Positions 11,365 through 23,056 of a stretch of DNA of 64,000 nt are shown here, piece by piece. Positions within the stretch are counted from its first letter, which is position 1, and each line of letters begins with the position of its first letter. The stretch spans positions 1,364,001 through 1,428,000 of the forward strand of contig NW_020167524.1 in assembly GCF_001641265.1 (NCBI RefSeq). The letters are read 5' to 3'. The notes under the pieces are model-generated. The model had not been told where the DNA came from, did no database searches, and saw nothing but the letters and a program-made list of their open reading frames with translations. Both the position numbers and the translations under genes were made by a program. The DNA is from Pseudogymnoascus destructans (lineage: Eukaryota > Ascomycota > Leotiomycetes > Thelebolales > Thelebolaceae).

Positions 11365-11788
11365 CCCCTCTCCCTCAGCAAATAACGAAGACGACGACGA
11401 CCCCCTAACACGCCACCCCTCCAACCCCACCGCGCCCCCACCAACCCCCATCTTCCCCCCTCCAACCTCGCTGCCTACTAGCCCTTCTGCGGGGGTCAGC
11501 AGTATCGCGGATACGTTTGGGGGGTATTCCTCCCCTCCCCCCTCATCACCGTCATCGTCAGCGCCATTAGGTGGGGGAGGGAAGAGGCAGGAGAAAACGG
11601 ATGCGGTGGCGCGGAGGATGATCGCGGGGGCGTTGGGGATTAGGGCGCCGAAGAAGACGGAGGAGGAGAGGGCTTATGAGAGGGCGGTGAGGGAGGAGGT
11701 TGTTAAGAGGCGGGAGAGGGAGAGGGAGGAGAAGGTGAGGGGGGAGGAGGAGAGGGAGAGGGCTAGGAGGAGTGTCTGGGAGGATTAG
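11172..11788 (+). CDS. unknown acidic/low-complexity protein with C-terminal coiled coil
   Basis: Two exons (11172-11193 and 11244-11788; donor GTGCGT, acceptor AGCAG) give 188 residues. The protein opens MSSQTPKDLNKTLSSLSLSS, has a run of ten Asp after SWE (a GAC microsatellite near 11335-11362), a Pro/Ser-rich middle, a short block AVARRMIAGALGIRAPKKTE that looks the most conserved part, and a charged Glu/Arg coiled-coil end stopping at SVWED. I do not recognise the family and no catalytic motif is visible. The reading frame and splice phases support it as a real gene. The 50-bp intron one codon-phase base after AAA is typical of the organism. Confidence 0.72.
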
Positions 11789-12370
11789 ATGAGGACAGGA
11801 AGGGGGAGAGGGATGAAGGGAGGGTGGGTAGAGAAGTGTAAATAGAAGGGGGTATTAAACTACTTCATCAGGCAGAAAATAATCTGTATCACACATCCAT
11901 CACTCAATATATCAAACGTGCCATCATCATCCACAGTGACGCCAATATAGATCAGATCAGAAAACCCTGTATTCGCAAGCACCCCTCTAATCTAGCCAAG
12001 CAGAAACAAGGCGGATCGGAGAGATCTATATTCCCAAGCCAGAAGCAAGCACATAGATCTCTCTTATCTCATCCACCCACCGCCCACCACCCACCGCTCA
12101 ATATCAAAGATCGAAGATCACAAGAAGAAACGCCATGAATCCGCCCCAGAAAGAGAGCGAATCCCATCCCATCCCACCATAATACCAAATAAACCCCTCC
12201 ATCGTCGTCTCGTCAACAAGCTCAAAGTCTCGTCTCGACGGACACTGCATGGCTCAGTCCAAATCCTCATCTCATCTCGCAAAATAAAATGTCAATTTCG
12301 TTTTTGTCTGTTTCGTTTCGTGACCCCGCGACTGCCTTTTTTTTGGGGGTTGCATGTGCAAGGAGGGGGT
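11789..12370. other. convergent 3' flank, no gene seen
   Basis: Stop-rich sequence with CCCACC-type short repeats near 12070-12100 separates the facing 3' ends of the unknown gene and SUMO. It is presumably untranslated sequence. Confidence 0.5.
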
Positions 12371-12812
12371 TTAGGCAGACCCGCCGATCTGCTCTTGGTG
12401 CACCTCGAGGGTGTCGCCGTCTTGCATGTCGAGCTGGGGGGAGTCAGTTACGCCAATAACAAAGAGCGGGGTCCATCATCATCATCATCGCGGGGCTCGC
12501 CCACCCACCCATCCATCCAAGTCCACCCAAGCAAAGTAAGAAAAAGGAAAGTAGGCATCAACTCACAGTATCAGGCGAATCCGTAGCCTGCACGCGACTC
12601 CCGTCAAACAAGAACCTAACCGAACTAGGCGCCTTGCCCTGCCTCTCGCAGAAGGCATCCATCAGCTTCTTGAGCTGCGTCGTACGCTTGATCTTGAAGA
12701 AGACCTCGTTGTTGTTATCGGTCACTTTGATGTTGAGGTGCTCTGTCTGCTGCGCCTCTTCGGGCTTGCTGGGCGCGCTGCCGGGGGAGCCGTTCTCGTC
12801 GGAGCCGGACAT
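12371..12812 (-). CDS. SMT3: SUMO, small ubiquitin-like modifier precursor
   Basis: The predicted protein has 102 residues in two exons (12812-12567 and 12433-12371). It is a ubiquitin-fold modifier joined to lysines of target proteins by the E1 Aos1-Uba2, E2 Ubc9 and E3 ligases. The fold is recognisable from HLNIKVTDNNNEVFFKIKR, the helix KKLMDAFCERQGK, RFLFDGSRV and DTLDMQDGDTLEVHQEQIGG. The precursor ends GG-SA, so two residues would be removed by a Ulp1-type protease to expose Gly-Gly. The flexible N-terminus is acidic and Ser/Pro-rich. The intron has donor GTGAGT at 12566 and is phase 0. It lies back to back with CMC4. Confidence 0.95.
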
Positions 12813-13332
12813 GGTGAGGTTGTGGTGAGAGCTGGCTGGAGGGGGGGAGAGTGTTAGAAACGTGTGTTGGGGGTTTTGGGGGGGTTGGGGGGGTTGGGGG
12901 TTGGGGGTTGGGGGTGAGGAGGGGGGACGTACTGTGTGTGTGCGTTTCTAAATGAGGGGGTGAAGCTGGAGGATGTTGGATCGTTGGGGGGGGTGGTTGG
13001 ATGTTGGATGTTGGTGGTGAAGGTAGGTTGCGATTTTGTCGTAGGCGGGCTGGTGAAAGGGCCGCCGTGGCGTGGCGCGAACTGCGGCTTTGGTCCGCGC
13101 TAATTGATACGCGATGTGGTGTTATCCGCCGATCCCAGAGGAAGAAGTACGGGCAAGTGTCGCAGCTGCGTTTGGAATTCACACTTCTTTTGGCTTCTAT
13201 GCCCAATTAGAGCTTGATGTTTATTCGGAGTCTTTGAGTTATAGAGCACTGTCTATTGTATACGCTTTTCTGTTGGACAGGATAGCTACGGCGGATTAAG
13301 GGTACGGTTCATACTCGGCTTTCTATCAAATT
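12813..13332. promoter_or_regulatory. shared divergent promoter of SUMO and CMC4
   Basis: The stretch holds a G-rich half (12840-13010, with GGGGGTTGGGGG runs) next to SUMO and a more AT-balanced half next to CMC4. No coding frame is supported. Both transcripts probably start here. Confidence 0.45.
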
Positions 13333-13753
13333 ATGGTATGTATGCTGTCATCCCACACAAGGAAGCGGTTTTCGCTGACTACCACAGGCACCAAAGGACG
13401 ATATTACAACGGATCCTCCGTGTCACCCACGGGCTGTTAGTATTCCATCTTGACTCTTCTTATATCGTTACAACTTCACTTCAAGATCACCACTCACAGG
13501 TCCCTTATAGTGTGCCATTCAAAGTATGTCATACCATCCCGAAATGGGGATTTCGTTGACATATCCTTCAGACTGTATACAAAAGAACAATTATGACGAG
13601 TCAAAGTGTAAAGCTGAGATAGACGCCCTGTACGAGTGCTGCAACGCCTTCTATGAGAAGTACGGAGATGCCGCAAAGACAGTGAGCTGCCCAAAGGCGA
13701 GCCTGCTCAGACTGAAGATGAGGCAGCTCGCGCAAGGCAAGGGATCAAAGTAG
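13333..13753 (+). CDS. CMC4: CMC4, twin Cx9C-type mitochondrial intermembrane-space protein
   Basis: The predicted protein has 81 residues in four coding pieces: 13333-13335 (ATG only), 13388-13435, 13511-13523 (13 bp) and 13572-13753. The joined protein starts MAPKDDITTDPPCHPRACAI and continues QNCIQKNNYDESKCK, YECCNAFYEKYGD and TVSCPKASLLRLKMRQ. This is the Cys pattern of Cmc4 (human MTCP1-neighbour p8). Such proteins are imported into the intermembrane space by Mia40-dependent disulfide formation. All donors are canonical (GTATGT, GTTAGT, GTATGT) and phases agree. The first intron directly follows the start codon. A simpler model starting at the ATG at 13526 would lose the N-terminal PCHPRAC block, which is the conserved part, so I prefer the spliced model. 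Confidence 0.88.
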
Positions 13754-14337
13754 GTATAGACCTGGCGCGACTATTCGGCGCATATCTATAGAAAGCCACT
13801 ATGTATGAACTACTCAAGGATATGTCTGAAGAGGGAGAATAGCTTCCTCCTCTCCTCTTCAACAGCCTCGAGCAAATCTGTGTACAAAAATGAAATATAT
13901 ACCACTCCAATTTAACGTCCACCTTCATCCCCACGAGAGGTAAGGGTTCTGTTGTAAGGAAGCGGAGTCCTTCTTGGCGATCTTCAGCACGCAGTGAGAT
14001 CCTCTTGGGACCTGATCAAGCATTGAATGTTTGACCCGAGACTCTAAATAGATGGCCGAAAACATTGTAAAGAGAAAAGAAGAGGAGAGTTGCGAGGGAG
14101 GAAATTCTGAATTTATCTGGTCCGCGTGCCAAGACCACGCTTAGCCGTAATGGGCGAGCTGATGATGGACGCGCCTCAGGTACAACTTCAGAAAAACAAT
14201 CCAAGAACAGCGCATGGAGCTGTATCGACTAAGAGCTCCGACGTTCTGGGTTTGATTTGTGCTTGAGCAGTATCGTCTGTTTCTTCGGACCTACTTGAAA
14301 CTACTCGTAGTATTCGTTTTTGTTATCTCCTCCAGCC
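13754..14337. other. intergenic region between CMC4 and NUP84
   Basis: No supported coding frame. It contains the 3' end of CMC4 and the promoter and leader of NUP84. No repeats stand out. Confidence 0.5.
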
Positions 14338-17300
14338 ATGGCCCCAATGACCAGACGGGGACGCCAGACAGCTCCCAACGAGTTCTTGAACCCTCAAGCC
14401 ATCGTGCCGCATGCCAGCCGCGAGGAGAGCTGGCAGCTTGAAGGGGTAAGCAGGTTGGATTCTACTTCTTAGATGCCCCATTCTGACCATGTACAGGACG
14501 ATTCCCGATCCGAAAGAGAGCTCTCTGAAAACCCTTCTGGTTCCTTCCAAGACTATGACGGCGAGTTTGAATACGATACTATAAGTAAGCCACCAAGCCC
14601 TCCTGCGATTACGAGCTTCAACTAATAGCTATTCTCTTTAGAATACCAGCCGACACGAGACTTTGACAGCGGAGACAGCCATGAAGATATCCTCCACCCT
14701 CTGCGTGAAGCCGCAAACAGGGTTGGCCGGGAGGTCGAGAAATTCGCGGAAGTTCTGGACGGCTACAACCCCCTGAAGGCTGTCGACGATGCCGACAGAA
14801 AGGATATGACATTTGATCTCATCGATTCATACCACGGTATTGCGATTGAGGCTGTGAAGAGACTCCGTGCGCAGCATAAGCGTCGACAGATAGGCCAAAC
14901 TGGGAGGAAAAATATACTTGGGTTCACGGCAGATCATGATGAAGATGCGATGGATGAAGATGGATCTGATGACCAGGAACTAATTGAATCGAACCCGAAG
15001 ATTACGCCTGAGGACCTCAAGCGGTGGGAGCAGGAAGCTCGTACGTGGGATCTGTTACGCCGAATGACCATATTGCAATATGGCCCGCCGCAGACCCAAG
15101 ACGCGCCTCCGATCCACCGCTATTCTTCGGAGCGTCACATCTGGACTTCATTTTTACAGAATGATACGCTTGGGTTGGAGCGACACACCGTGCTCGAGTG
15201 GCTCAAAAACACAGCTGATGAGTCTGGTGAGGATATCGATCTGTTAGTCCAAGAGCTTCAGCAGAATGCCGAGAGAGGCGATATCACCGCACATGGATGG
15301 CTACACACGAAATCCGCAATCAAAAATCAAAAGCGACTCCACGCGTGGCCGTACATCCTTGATCCTACCAACCCAGACGTCAGCCGCGTCCTCCGCAATG
15401 CGTCTAAAACAGAGGCTCTCGTCACACAACTGGATCCGGATGCGCCCATACGCCAGAACCTCAACCTGGAAGCACCAGATCAGTACTTCGAGAGGGCTAT
15501 ATGGCGCGGCTGCTACGAGCTCCTCCGTCGTGGAAAGAGCGGCGAGGATATCAGAGAATGGTGTCAAGACCGCCAAGAGATCTGGCGCGCGGTGAGCATG
15601 TCGGGCTTTCCAGATGACGATTCGCAAAACGATACCGCAGACCATGGCTCGAGGGCACTGTGGCGCCGCATGTGCCACGCCTTGGCCAAGCGGGGAGGCT
15701 CCGATATATATGAGACTGCCGTGTATGGTATTCTCGCCGGCGACTTCTGGAGTGTTGCGCCAATCTGCAAGTCCTGGGACGACCAGATGTTCGTTCATTA
15801 CAACTCGCTGATCCGAAGCCAGTACGAGGCGTTCGTTCTGAAGAACTTCCCAAGCCGTGCGCCCCAGGACCAGGTCCAATCGATTGAGGCGTTTGATGCT
15901 ATCAGCTTCCACGGCGACCCAGTGACCGTGGGGCCGAGAACTGTGGATTTGCTGAATGCCAAACCTGAACTCATAAAGGAGGCACAGCAGCCCTTGAAGA
16001 TGCTCCAGGGGGTTCTTATCGCGAATACATTCCGCGATTTCATACGCGAACAGGGAATTGCCATCTCCAAAGCCGCAAATGCCCAGGATACGTCGAAATT
16101 GATCGACGATCTCCAGACAGATCCGAAGAATGAGGACAAGGTTGTGTATATCAAGACGGAAGACTTTGACAGTCTCCGAGTCTTGGCACATATGGTCCTT
16201 GCCTTCAAGAGCCTGGGCATGACCTTTGGCAACGAGAAGGATACCTACGCCATCGAAAGCGTGGTCGTAGCCTACATCTCCTTCCTCCGCCTTGCCGGCA
16301 AAGAAGAGCTCATCCCTCTCTACGCAGCCCAGCTCTCCGACGCCAGGACCTACTCGACCCTCTCACGCGAGCTCCTCGACGTCACCGACCCCGACCAGCG
16401 CATCACCCAAATCAAGCTAATGAAAGAACTTGGCCTAGACGTCCAGCGCTTCGTGCGCCTCCAAGCCGCCTTCCTCCTCGTCGACTACCCCGACCAAACC
16501 CCCGGCTACCCCGCCGCGCGCACCTTCTCCATCCTCGTCCCAGGCCAACACTCCAACCAAGGCCTCAGTCAAAAGCTCCGCCCTAACTTCATCGGCAACG
16601 CCGTCGCCCGCCCCGAAGCCCTCCTCATCCGCGCCTTCGAATGGCACCTCCTCGTCGACGGGATGTGGAGCGAAACCTTCCGGACCGGCACCGCGCTCTT
16701 CGTCCGCTTCTTCAAGCACGGCCACGTCGCCGCCGCGCGCGAGCTGGCGGGGTGCATGCCCTCCCGCGACATCGCCGCGGCCAAAACCCCCGTCCTCCTC
16801 GGCGAAACACTCGAGCTGTCCCAGCTCGCCGATTGCGGCGATGGCACGGACCTCGAGAGCCTCCTCCGCAAACACATGGCTGACGAGGCGCGTGCGTACG
16901 TCGAGCTCGAGGGTCTGGTCAATGCGCTTGACTTCATCGAGGGCGTCGCGGGTATCATCGACTCTCTGCAATTGTCGCAGGTGTATGTCTCCACCCCATC
17001 TTCTTTCCCCTACTTCCCCCGCCGCCCCAAGGCCGAGACTCCAGAGCATCAGCGCCAGCAGTTGCGGCAGCGGCTAGAGCAGCAGAGCCAGAGCCCCCCT
17101 TATGACCTTCACCTCCTGACACACCGCAGTAAACAAGATGAGCGATTGAGCAAGAAGCTGCGCCTCGAGTTTCATAATAATTTTGCCAATATCCGGCACA
17201 GCGTCGCGCCGTTGCTGGATAATTGGCTTGTCAAGAGTCGTCAAGGTATGTCTCTTCTCAACAACCCCTGTTTTTACTCATCCATTCTAATAACCCCCAA

Positions 17301-17684
17301 GCAAACCCTTCCCTCATCCCCCTCCACGCAACATACCTCCCCCCCACCCTCCTCGCCTACGCCGCCCTCCTTAACAACGCAGGTCTCTACATCTCGCGCG
17401 ACCACTTCCTCGAGAGTATGGAGCTCGCCAGCGTCATCGCCACGAACACCGAGCTTACGAATGTCTTTCTCGGCCCCGACGCTCCCTCATCGCAGGGAGG
17501 AGCCGCTACGGAAGAGGAGAAGGAAGGATTGGGCCGCAACGCGATGGCAGATCTGGTACAGGATGTTGCGGGCGATGCAGTGGCGTTGCTGTTTAGTACC
17601 GGCCCTGATAAGAGTCGGATGCGTGGTGGGAGGAGAGCGAGAGAGGGGGGGTGGAAGGGAGACGTTTGGGGGCTGGGGAAGTAA
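14338..17684 (+). CDS. NUP84: nucleoporin of the Y-complex, NUP84/NUP107
   Basis: The predicted protein has 1011 residues in five exons (14338-14445, 14497-14584, 14642-16982, 17130-17245, 17302-17684), all phases consistent. It is a scaffold subunit of the Nup84/Nup107 outer-ring complex of the nuclear pore. Family blocks include DLKRWEQEARTWDLLRRM, SERHIWTSFLQNDTLGLER and the alpha-helical solenoid that follows. After an unstructured acidic N-terminus (about 70 residues) the protein is helical throughout. Intron 3 (16983-17129) is open in frame and could be misread as coding, but it has a canonical GTATGT donor, and removing it joins LQLSQ to VKQDERLSKKLRLEF, while the retained stretch is a low-complexity Pro/Gln segment. 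The last 80 residues are Gly/Arg-rich. Confidence 0.92.
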
Positions 17685-19353
17685 GACGGGGGAGAGGGGA
17701 TCTAGAATGGGGGATATGATGAAAATTTGGAGGGAGAATGGGATGGATGGGGGATGGGTGGGTTGTGCTTCTACATACATACATTACAAAGACAAGATAC
17801 TGTATTCTCATATCAAGGAATTTCACGATTCTTAAAGCCATCACACTTCTCACACATCACACATCTCCCACATTTCACTTTTCACTTCACATCACACAAT
17901 TAAATCCCCAAGTATGGCAGGTAAACTTCGAATTCTCATTCCCCATCCCCCCACCAAGTTGCCGTTCAGCATACATACATGCATTCGTGCAAACATACAA
18001 GCCTGAAGCCTACAAACAAACAAACGAACAAACGAACAAGCATGCGTGCATACATGCCCATTTTAATGTCCCTTGCTCATAATCGCGCTGCGCTCATCGC
18101 TGTGTCGCGTTAAAAGATACAAGTCCCTTTTCCCTTTCGCCCTTCAAACCGGGTGAAAGGAAGGTTGATAAAAAAGTGAAAAATAAAAATAAAAAACGGA
18201 CCAAAGCCACCCGCACCAATGGTGCGTGAGCTCGAACCATTTTTTGGAAGACAAGAAACAAGAAATTAAAAGGATTAAAAAAACTTGTAATGATGCCTAA
18301 AAGCACAAAAAAACACCACCGAATCCAGACCGTTTAAACAGTCCCGGAATCATCCCATACACCACCCAGTTAAAATGCAAGAAAGCCATCCCATCCATAA
18401 AAAACGAGCGGACGAGGTAAAAAATAACAAGTAGAAGAAAGAGCACACAAAAGCTTTTAAAGGATTAAAAAAGACAATAAGCCCACTCCTAACACAGCCC
18501 TCCATCCCCCCAAAAAAGAGACGCTGCTTTTTTCGCCAGAAACACCTTTTCCCCCAAAAAGTAAGTTGGCATAAAAGCCGCTATCCCATCCGTCCCGTGT
18601 AAACGCCCAAAGAAAACATAAAGCCGCCAGCCCAGCCCCGGCGCCAAAATGCACCGTTGTTCGCTGTTCGTTTTGGTTTGTTGTTACACCAGATATCCCA
18701 TGTCCATGACCACCCAAAACACCAGAGTTAAAAAGCAAAAAAAACCATCCAAGAACACCAAAGTTAAAAAGACAAGAAGCCACCAAAAGCAAAAATCCAT
18801 CCAAAACACCAGGTTTAAACCAAAAATCCACTCCAATCCAAAGCGCCATTCAATCCAATTTTTTTGTTGTTGTTTGTTTGCTTTATATTTTCTTTTTCCT
18901 AAAAAAAAAAAAAAAGTTGCATCGCTGGTTGGCTGCGTCAAAAGCGCGCCGCCACTGCCGCTGTGGCGTCGTCGGTTGAATTTGTCCGAGAGAAATGCGG
19001 GGTGTGTGTGTGACAACTCAGGTCGCACAACACCCACCCGCCAGTTCGGTCGTACCGCGAGTATAAATCAACGACAACCGAGCACACCGTAAAAAGTCGT
19101 GGTGTAATAAAAGTGTAAGTTGATGATAATCCAGTCATTCGAAGAGAAAAAGAAGTGATCAAGAAGGGGTGATTTAAAAACCATGCGGACAGGTATCCAG
19201 GCATCCGAAAACGCATCAAGCGGGAACCAAGCGCGGTAACCAGTCGTCAGAAGTCAGGGACCGATGGAAATCGAGAGAAGAAGCAGGCAAGGGACAAGAG
19301 GGACCAAAATCCAGGTACAGGGACAACAGTAAGGTAAACGGAGACCCTGCACC
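17685..19353. other. 1.7-kb convergent intergenic region
   Basis: Between the 3' ends of NUP84 and the Nrg1-like gene I see no gene. The + strand is A-rich. Bases 18703-18840 hold a degenerate tandem repeat of about 40 bp built around CCATCCAAAACACCA plus AGTTAAAAAGCAAAA, roughly three to four copies. Homopolymers flank it (A run at 18901-18915). Confidence 0.55.
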
Positions 19354-20781
19354 CTACAACCTCGCCGGCCCCGGCGTCCCCTCCTCACTCTCCACACTCC
19401 CCCCCCTCCCCTCCCCAACCTGATCCCCCACCGCCGCCGCCAACGCATCCAAACCCTGATTATCCTCCCCCGCGCCCATTGCGCTACTCTCCCCCCTCAC
19501 AACCTGATTCGGCCACCTCCCCACCTCCTGCATCTGCCTCGCCTGCAACCTAACCATATCGCGCGTCAACCCTCTGCCTTCCCGGCGCATCGCCACAGCG
19601 GCTGAACTCGCGCCCTTGCGGAGCCCACGACGGCCCGGTCCGCCGGAGGAGGAGGTGGTCGGGCGCGGGCGGCGGGAGTCCTTGTAGTGCGTCTCGAGGT
19701 GCTGTTTCATGTTATCGGCGCGGGTGAACTTCTTGAGGCAGCCGGGGAAGGCGCATTGGATGCCCTTCTCGCAGGTGTGGATCTTGGAGTGGCGCGAGGC
19801 GTGGCCGGAGGTCGTGAATGTCTTCTCACAGCCGACGGCGTCGGCGTAGCGGCAGTGATAGCGTTTAGTTCCCGAGGCCGTGACGGTGGTTGCTGGGGGC
19901 GGCGCGAATGCCGGGATCTGAGGAACCATGTGCCCCTGCGACGCGGCGTAGGCTGCCATCGCGGGGTCGTGGTAGTGCTGCTCATGATAATGATGGGCGT
20001 GCATCGGGACGCCGTGGGGTGCCGGGAGGGTTCCTGGGAAGCGCGGGAGAAGCGCCTGGGGCGGCTTGGCGTAGCCGTCGAAGTGGCGGGTTCCGGGCTC
20101 GAATTGCGTCGGGTCGGGGTACATGGACCCTGGGCCCATGGAGCTGAAGGATGCGTTGCGCGAGGGCGGGTAGCTGTACTCCGGGAGAGCGTCGCGGGGG
20201 GTGGAGGGCGAGACGGGTTCGACGGTGGCGATGCTGTCGCGGGAGCCGCAGCGGAAGAGTTGCGGCGTTGGCGGTGACGTCTGGCGGCCGTTCCGGGGTC
20301 GCATCATGCCGTCGTGGTAGGAGTGTCTGCGGTCATCGCCCATGTGGTGGTAGTACTCCCTCACCGACGACGTACTCAGCGAGTTCGCCAGCAGCGGTCC
20401 CCGCATATCAGGCGCGGAGAACGGGTCGTGTGCGTAGTCAGCCACGCCGTCGTCGCGGGTGCTCAAGTCCCAGTGCGTTCTGCGGCGGCGGAGCTCGGGG
20501 ATGGGAGCACGCTGCTCGCCCAGGGGGGGGAGCTGGATGGGCGAGCGCTGGGCGGGGGAGCCGTGGGGGGAGCGCTGGCGGAGGGGCAGGCTGAGGTCTT
20601 GGGGTTGCCAGGGCGGGAGGTGGGAGGCGACGCGGCGGCGCTCGGGGATGCTGATGTTGGCGCGGATGTCGTGGGGGCTGGGGAGGGTGCATGGGGAGAC
20701 GGGCTCGGAGGAGGCGGCGTGGCAGAGGATGTCGATGTCCCGGCCGGACTTGTTGCGTATCCGCAAAGGGTTGGTAGCCAT
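19354..20781 (-). CDS. C2H2 zinc-finger transcription factor, Nrg1-like
   Basis: A single exon encodes 475 residues. Two adjacent C2H2 fingers lie at about residues 307-363: the first is YHCRYADAVGCEKTFTTSG...H...H, the second CAFPGCLKKFTRADNMKQHLETH. The linker reads HTCEKG where the usual linker is HTGEKP. The signature TTSGHxxRH followed by a second finger with RxDNxxQH matches the yeast Nrg1/Nrg2 glucose-repressor family, so a nuclear DNA-binding repressor role is inferred. The N-terminus is Pro/Ser/Arg-rich and disordered. The in-frame ATG at 20877 is 32 codons upstream; I chose 20781 because the sequence from MATNPLRIRNKSGRD is less biased and the ATG sits in better context. Confidence 0.8.
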   Translation of the reverse strand: MATNPLRIRNKSGRDIDILCHAASSEPVSPCTLPSPHDIRANISIPERRRVASHLPPWQPQDLSLPLRQRSPHGSPAQRSPIQLPPLGEQRAPIPELRRRRTHWDLSTRDDGVADYAHDPFSAPDMRGPLLANSLSTSSVREYYHHMGDDRRHSYHDGMMRPRNGRQTSPPTPQLFRCGSRDSIATVEPVSPSTPRDALPEYSYPPSRNASFSSMGPGSMYPDPTQFEPGTRHFDGYAKPPQALLPRFPGTLPAPHGVPMHAHHYHEQHYHDPAMAAYAASQGHMVPQIPAFAPPPATTVTASGTKRYHCRYADAVGCEKTFTTSGHASRHSKIHTCEKGIQCAFPGCLKKFTRADNMKQHLETHYKDSRRPRPTTSSSGGPGRRGLRKGASSAAVAMRREGRGLTRDMVRLQARQMQEVGRWPNQVVRGESSAMGAGEDNQGLDALAAAVGDQVGEGRGGSVESEEGTPGPARL

Positions 20782-21016
20782 GTTGGTGGTTTTGTATGAT
20801 GCTTGTGAGAGTTGGAGATGGATGTGAACTGGGAGAGTTGTGGAGAAGTTGGTGGTACGGTTGGTGGGTATAAGCAACGTCCTATGAGACCGGCTGACGG
20901 GTGGCGACGTTCTTATAGAATGTTGAAGTCGGCAGGAGAGGATAAAGAGTGGGTGTCAGTCAGAGTAAAGTGGGCAGATAGCAGACAGGGCTAGGTAGTG
21001 GGGAAGGGAGGTAGAA

Positions 21017-21169
21017 TGGCAGTGGCAGCGGCAGCGGGCAGTGGCAGTGGCAGTAGCAGTAGCAGTCGTAGTAGTAGCAGTAATAATAGTAGTAGCAGTA
21101 ATAGTAGTAGCAGTGGTAGTAGTAGTAGTAGTAGGAGCAGCAGTCGTAGAAGTAGTAGTAGTAGAGTAG
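21017..21169. repeat. AGT/GCA trinucleotide repeat
   Basis: GGCAGT units grade into AGTAGC, AGT and AATAGT triplets. One + frame gives only Ser/Gly and is not a gene. Confidence 0.9.
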
Positions 21170-21190
21170 GAGGAGGTAAGGTAAGGTACG

Positions 21191-21270
21191 TATAGTTTAG
21201 TATAGTTTAGTATAGTTTAGTATAGTTTAGTATAGTTTAGTATAGTTTAGTATAGTTTAGTATATAGTAT
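21191..21270. repeat. TATAGTTTAG decamer array
   Basis: About seven to eight near-perfect tandem copies of TATAGTTTAG, ending in TATATAGTATCG. Confidence 0.9.
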
Positions 21271-21400
21271 CGAGTAGTTTAGATACCATCGAGTACATGG
21301 AGAATACACGCAGTATGTACAAGACACCGTTAAGGTGCAAAGCATAAAGCGTAATGTGAGTGCATAACAAGGGAAAAGTATGGGTCTTAGCAGGGGGTGG

Positions 21401-21440
21401 AATATGGGTAGATATGGGTAGATATGGGTAGATATAGGTA
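21401..21440. repeat. ATATGGGTAG decamer array
   Basis: Four tandem copies of ATATGGGTAG-type units, with one variant ATATAGGTAG. Confidence 0.85.
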
Positions 21441-21484
21441 GAGTGTGGGTACAGTCTAGGTATACATCAGGTAGATGCACTGTA

Positions 21485-21599
21485 TGGGGCGATGGGCGAT
21501 GGGCGATGGGCGATGGGCGATGGGCGATGGCGATGGCGATGGCGATGCGATGGCGATGGCGATGGCTATGGCTATGGCTATGGTCGATGGGCGATGGGG
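21485..21599. repeat. GGGCGATG octamer and GGCGAT/GGCTAT hexamers
   Basis: Five to six copies of GGGCGATG pass into hexamer GGCGAT and then GGCTAT units before returning to GGGCGATG. Confidence 0.9.
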
Positions 21600-22140
21600 A
21601 TTTATGGGGTGTGGGTGGTGTGGGTTAGGAAGGAAACCTTTACGTTAGTAACTGATCTAGTAAACTGGTCTAGTAAACTGGTCTAGGTGGCTGGTCTAGG
21701 TGACGGATCTAGGCTGATCTAGTTGCAGGTGCGAGATGGTGGACAGCGACGTCGAGACTATGGAGCATTGTAGGATGATAGCACGTACGATGTAAAAAAA
21801 ATAAACCCTCGAATCTCCCATCAGAAGTAGCCAGCAGCTACGGGGGGGTTTATCTTTAATGAATTTGCGCCTATGCCTATGCGTGCGGGTTTACGTACGT
21901 GCAGTGGTCCGGTCGTGCCTGCCTGCCTCTACCTCCTCTACTAACACCAACCAACACCTCACAAAACGGGGTGAGAACCCCTCCCCGTCCTCACTCACCC
22001 ACTGCATCGCTCGGGGCATCTCCCATCGATGCAATACAAACCATGCAGGCTATAACTGCCAATGTCCGATCCTGTGCTACTGTACCTCTAGGCCCCCTAT
22101 AGAAGATTCCCTTTCTGCAGGACAGTGCCTTTTGAGGAGG

Positions 22141-22252
22141 AAAAAAGGGGGGGAGAGGGGGAGAGGGGAGAGGGGGAGAGGGGGAGAGGGGGAGAGGGGG
22201 GGGGGGGTGAGGGGGTGAGGGGGTGAGGGGGGAGAGATGGGAGAGGGGGGAG
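22141..22252. repeat. G-rich tract of GGGGGAGA and GGGGGTGA units
   Basis: The + strand is G/A only apart from three T's. It holds runs of four to eleven G's, with strong quadruplex potential. Confidence 0.85.
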
Positions 22253-22717
22253 TGATAGATGATAGATCATTACGAAACCTCAATGAACGCTGTCGGTGTC
22301 TGCAGCGTGTTGTGTTGTTGTCGTGTATCGCTGCAGATTGTTATAGTGTGACAAATCCCGTACCTTTCTGTTACGACGGAGGGGCCGGAGGGACGAAGGC
22401 GCAAACGTTAGAATGGGACCTCGACTTCGACTTACAGATTGGCAAGTCGGGCATCTAGAGTACAGTCGTCTGCTGCGAGTATAGGACCACATTGTAAGAG
22501 CGGTGCTTGCGCTAGACTGGACTAGAGTACGTACAGCAGAGTTATTCTGTATGGACGGTACCTAGCGACGGGTCTACGAAAAGGGGGCCCATCGCCCATC
22601 TAGGCGTTGTCGAATGTTAATTGTATGTATGTGTGGGATAGCAACGACTGACAGGCGCAGGCTAACTCAGCGAGAATAGCAATCGCGCTGGCGTTACAGA
22701 GGTAGCTGTCAAAGGTG

Positions 22718-22809
22718 TCAATATCGTCAATATCGTCAATATCGTCAATATCGTCAATATCGTCAATATCGTCAATATCGTCAATATCGTCAATTCGTCA
22801 ATATCGTCA
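22718..22809. repeat. TCGTCAATA nonamer array
   Basis: About ten copies of TCGTCAATA, one unit shortened to TCGTCAAT near the end. Confidence 0.92.
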
Positions 22810-23056
22810 CCGGCGAGGAGTCACACATGGGTATGATACGTATACATACCATGGTTAGACTGCAGTTGGGAAGCCAATATTGGGAAGGAAATGTCAGGTC
22901 ATGATGGACATCGAGAGTGACATGCTAGGATCCGGGCGTCGATGGATGGTCGTCGGCGTTGCGGGGGAGCGACGACGACAAGACACGAGAGACGATCAGT
23001 GTCTTGTACGGCGAGTCGTGCAGTAGAGGGTTTCAGCTCAAATAGCATAACATGAT

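Noticed and set aside
15301..16191. 296-codon minus-strand frame inside NUP84
   Set aside because: Shadow of the strongly supported NUP84 exon on the other strand.
16983..17129. Reading the 147-base open segment of NUP84 as coding
   Set aside because: Canonical GTATGT donor and CGCAG acceptor with correct phase; retained peptide is low-complexity and breaks the helical pattern.
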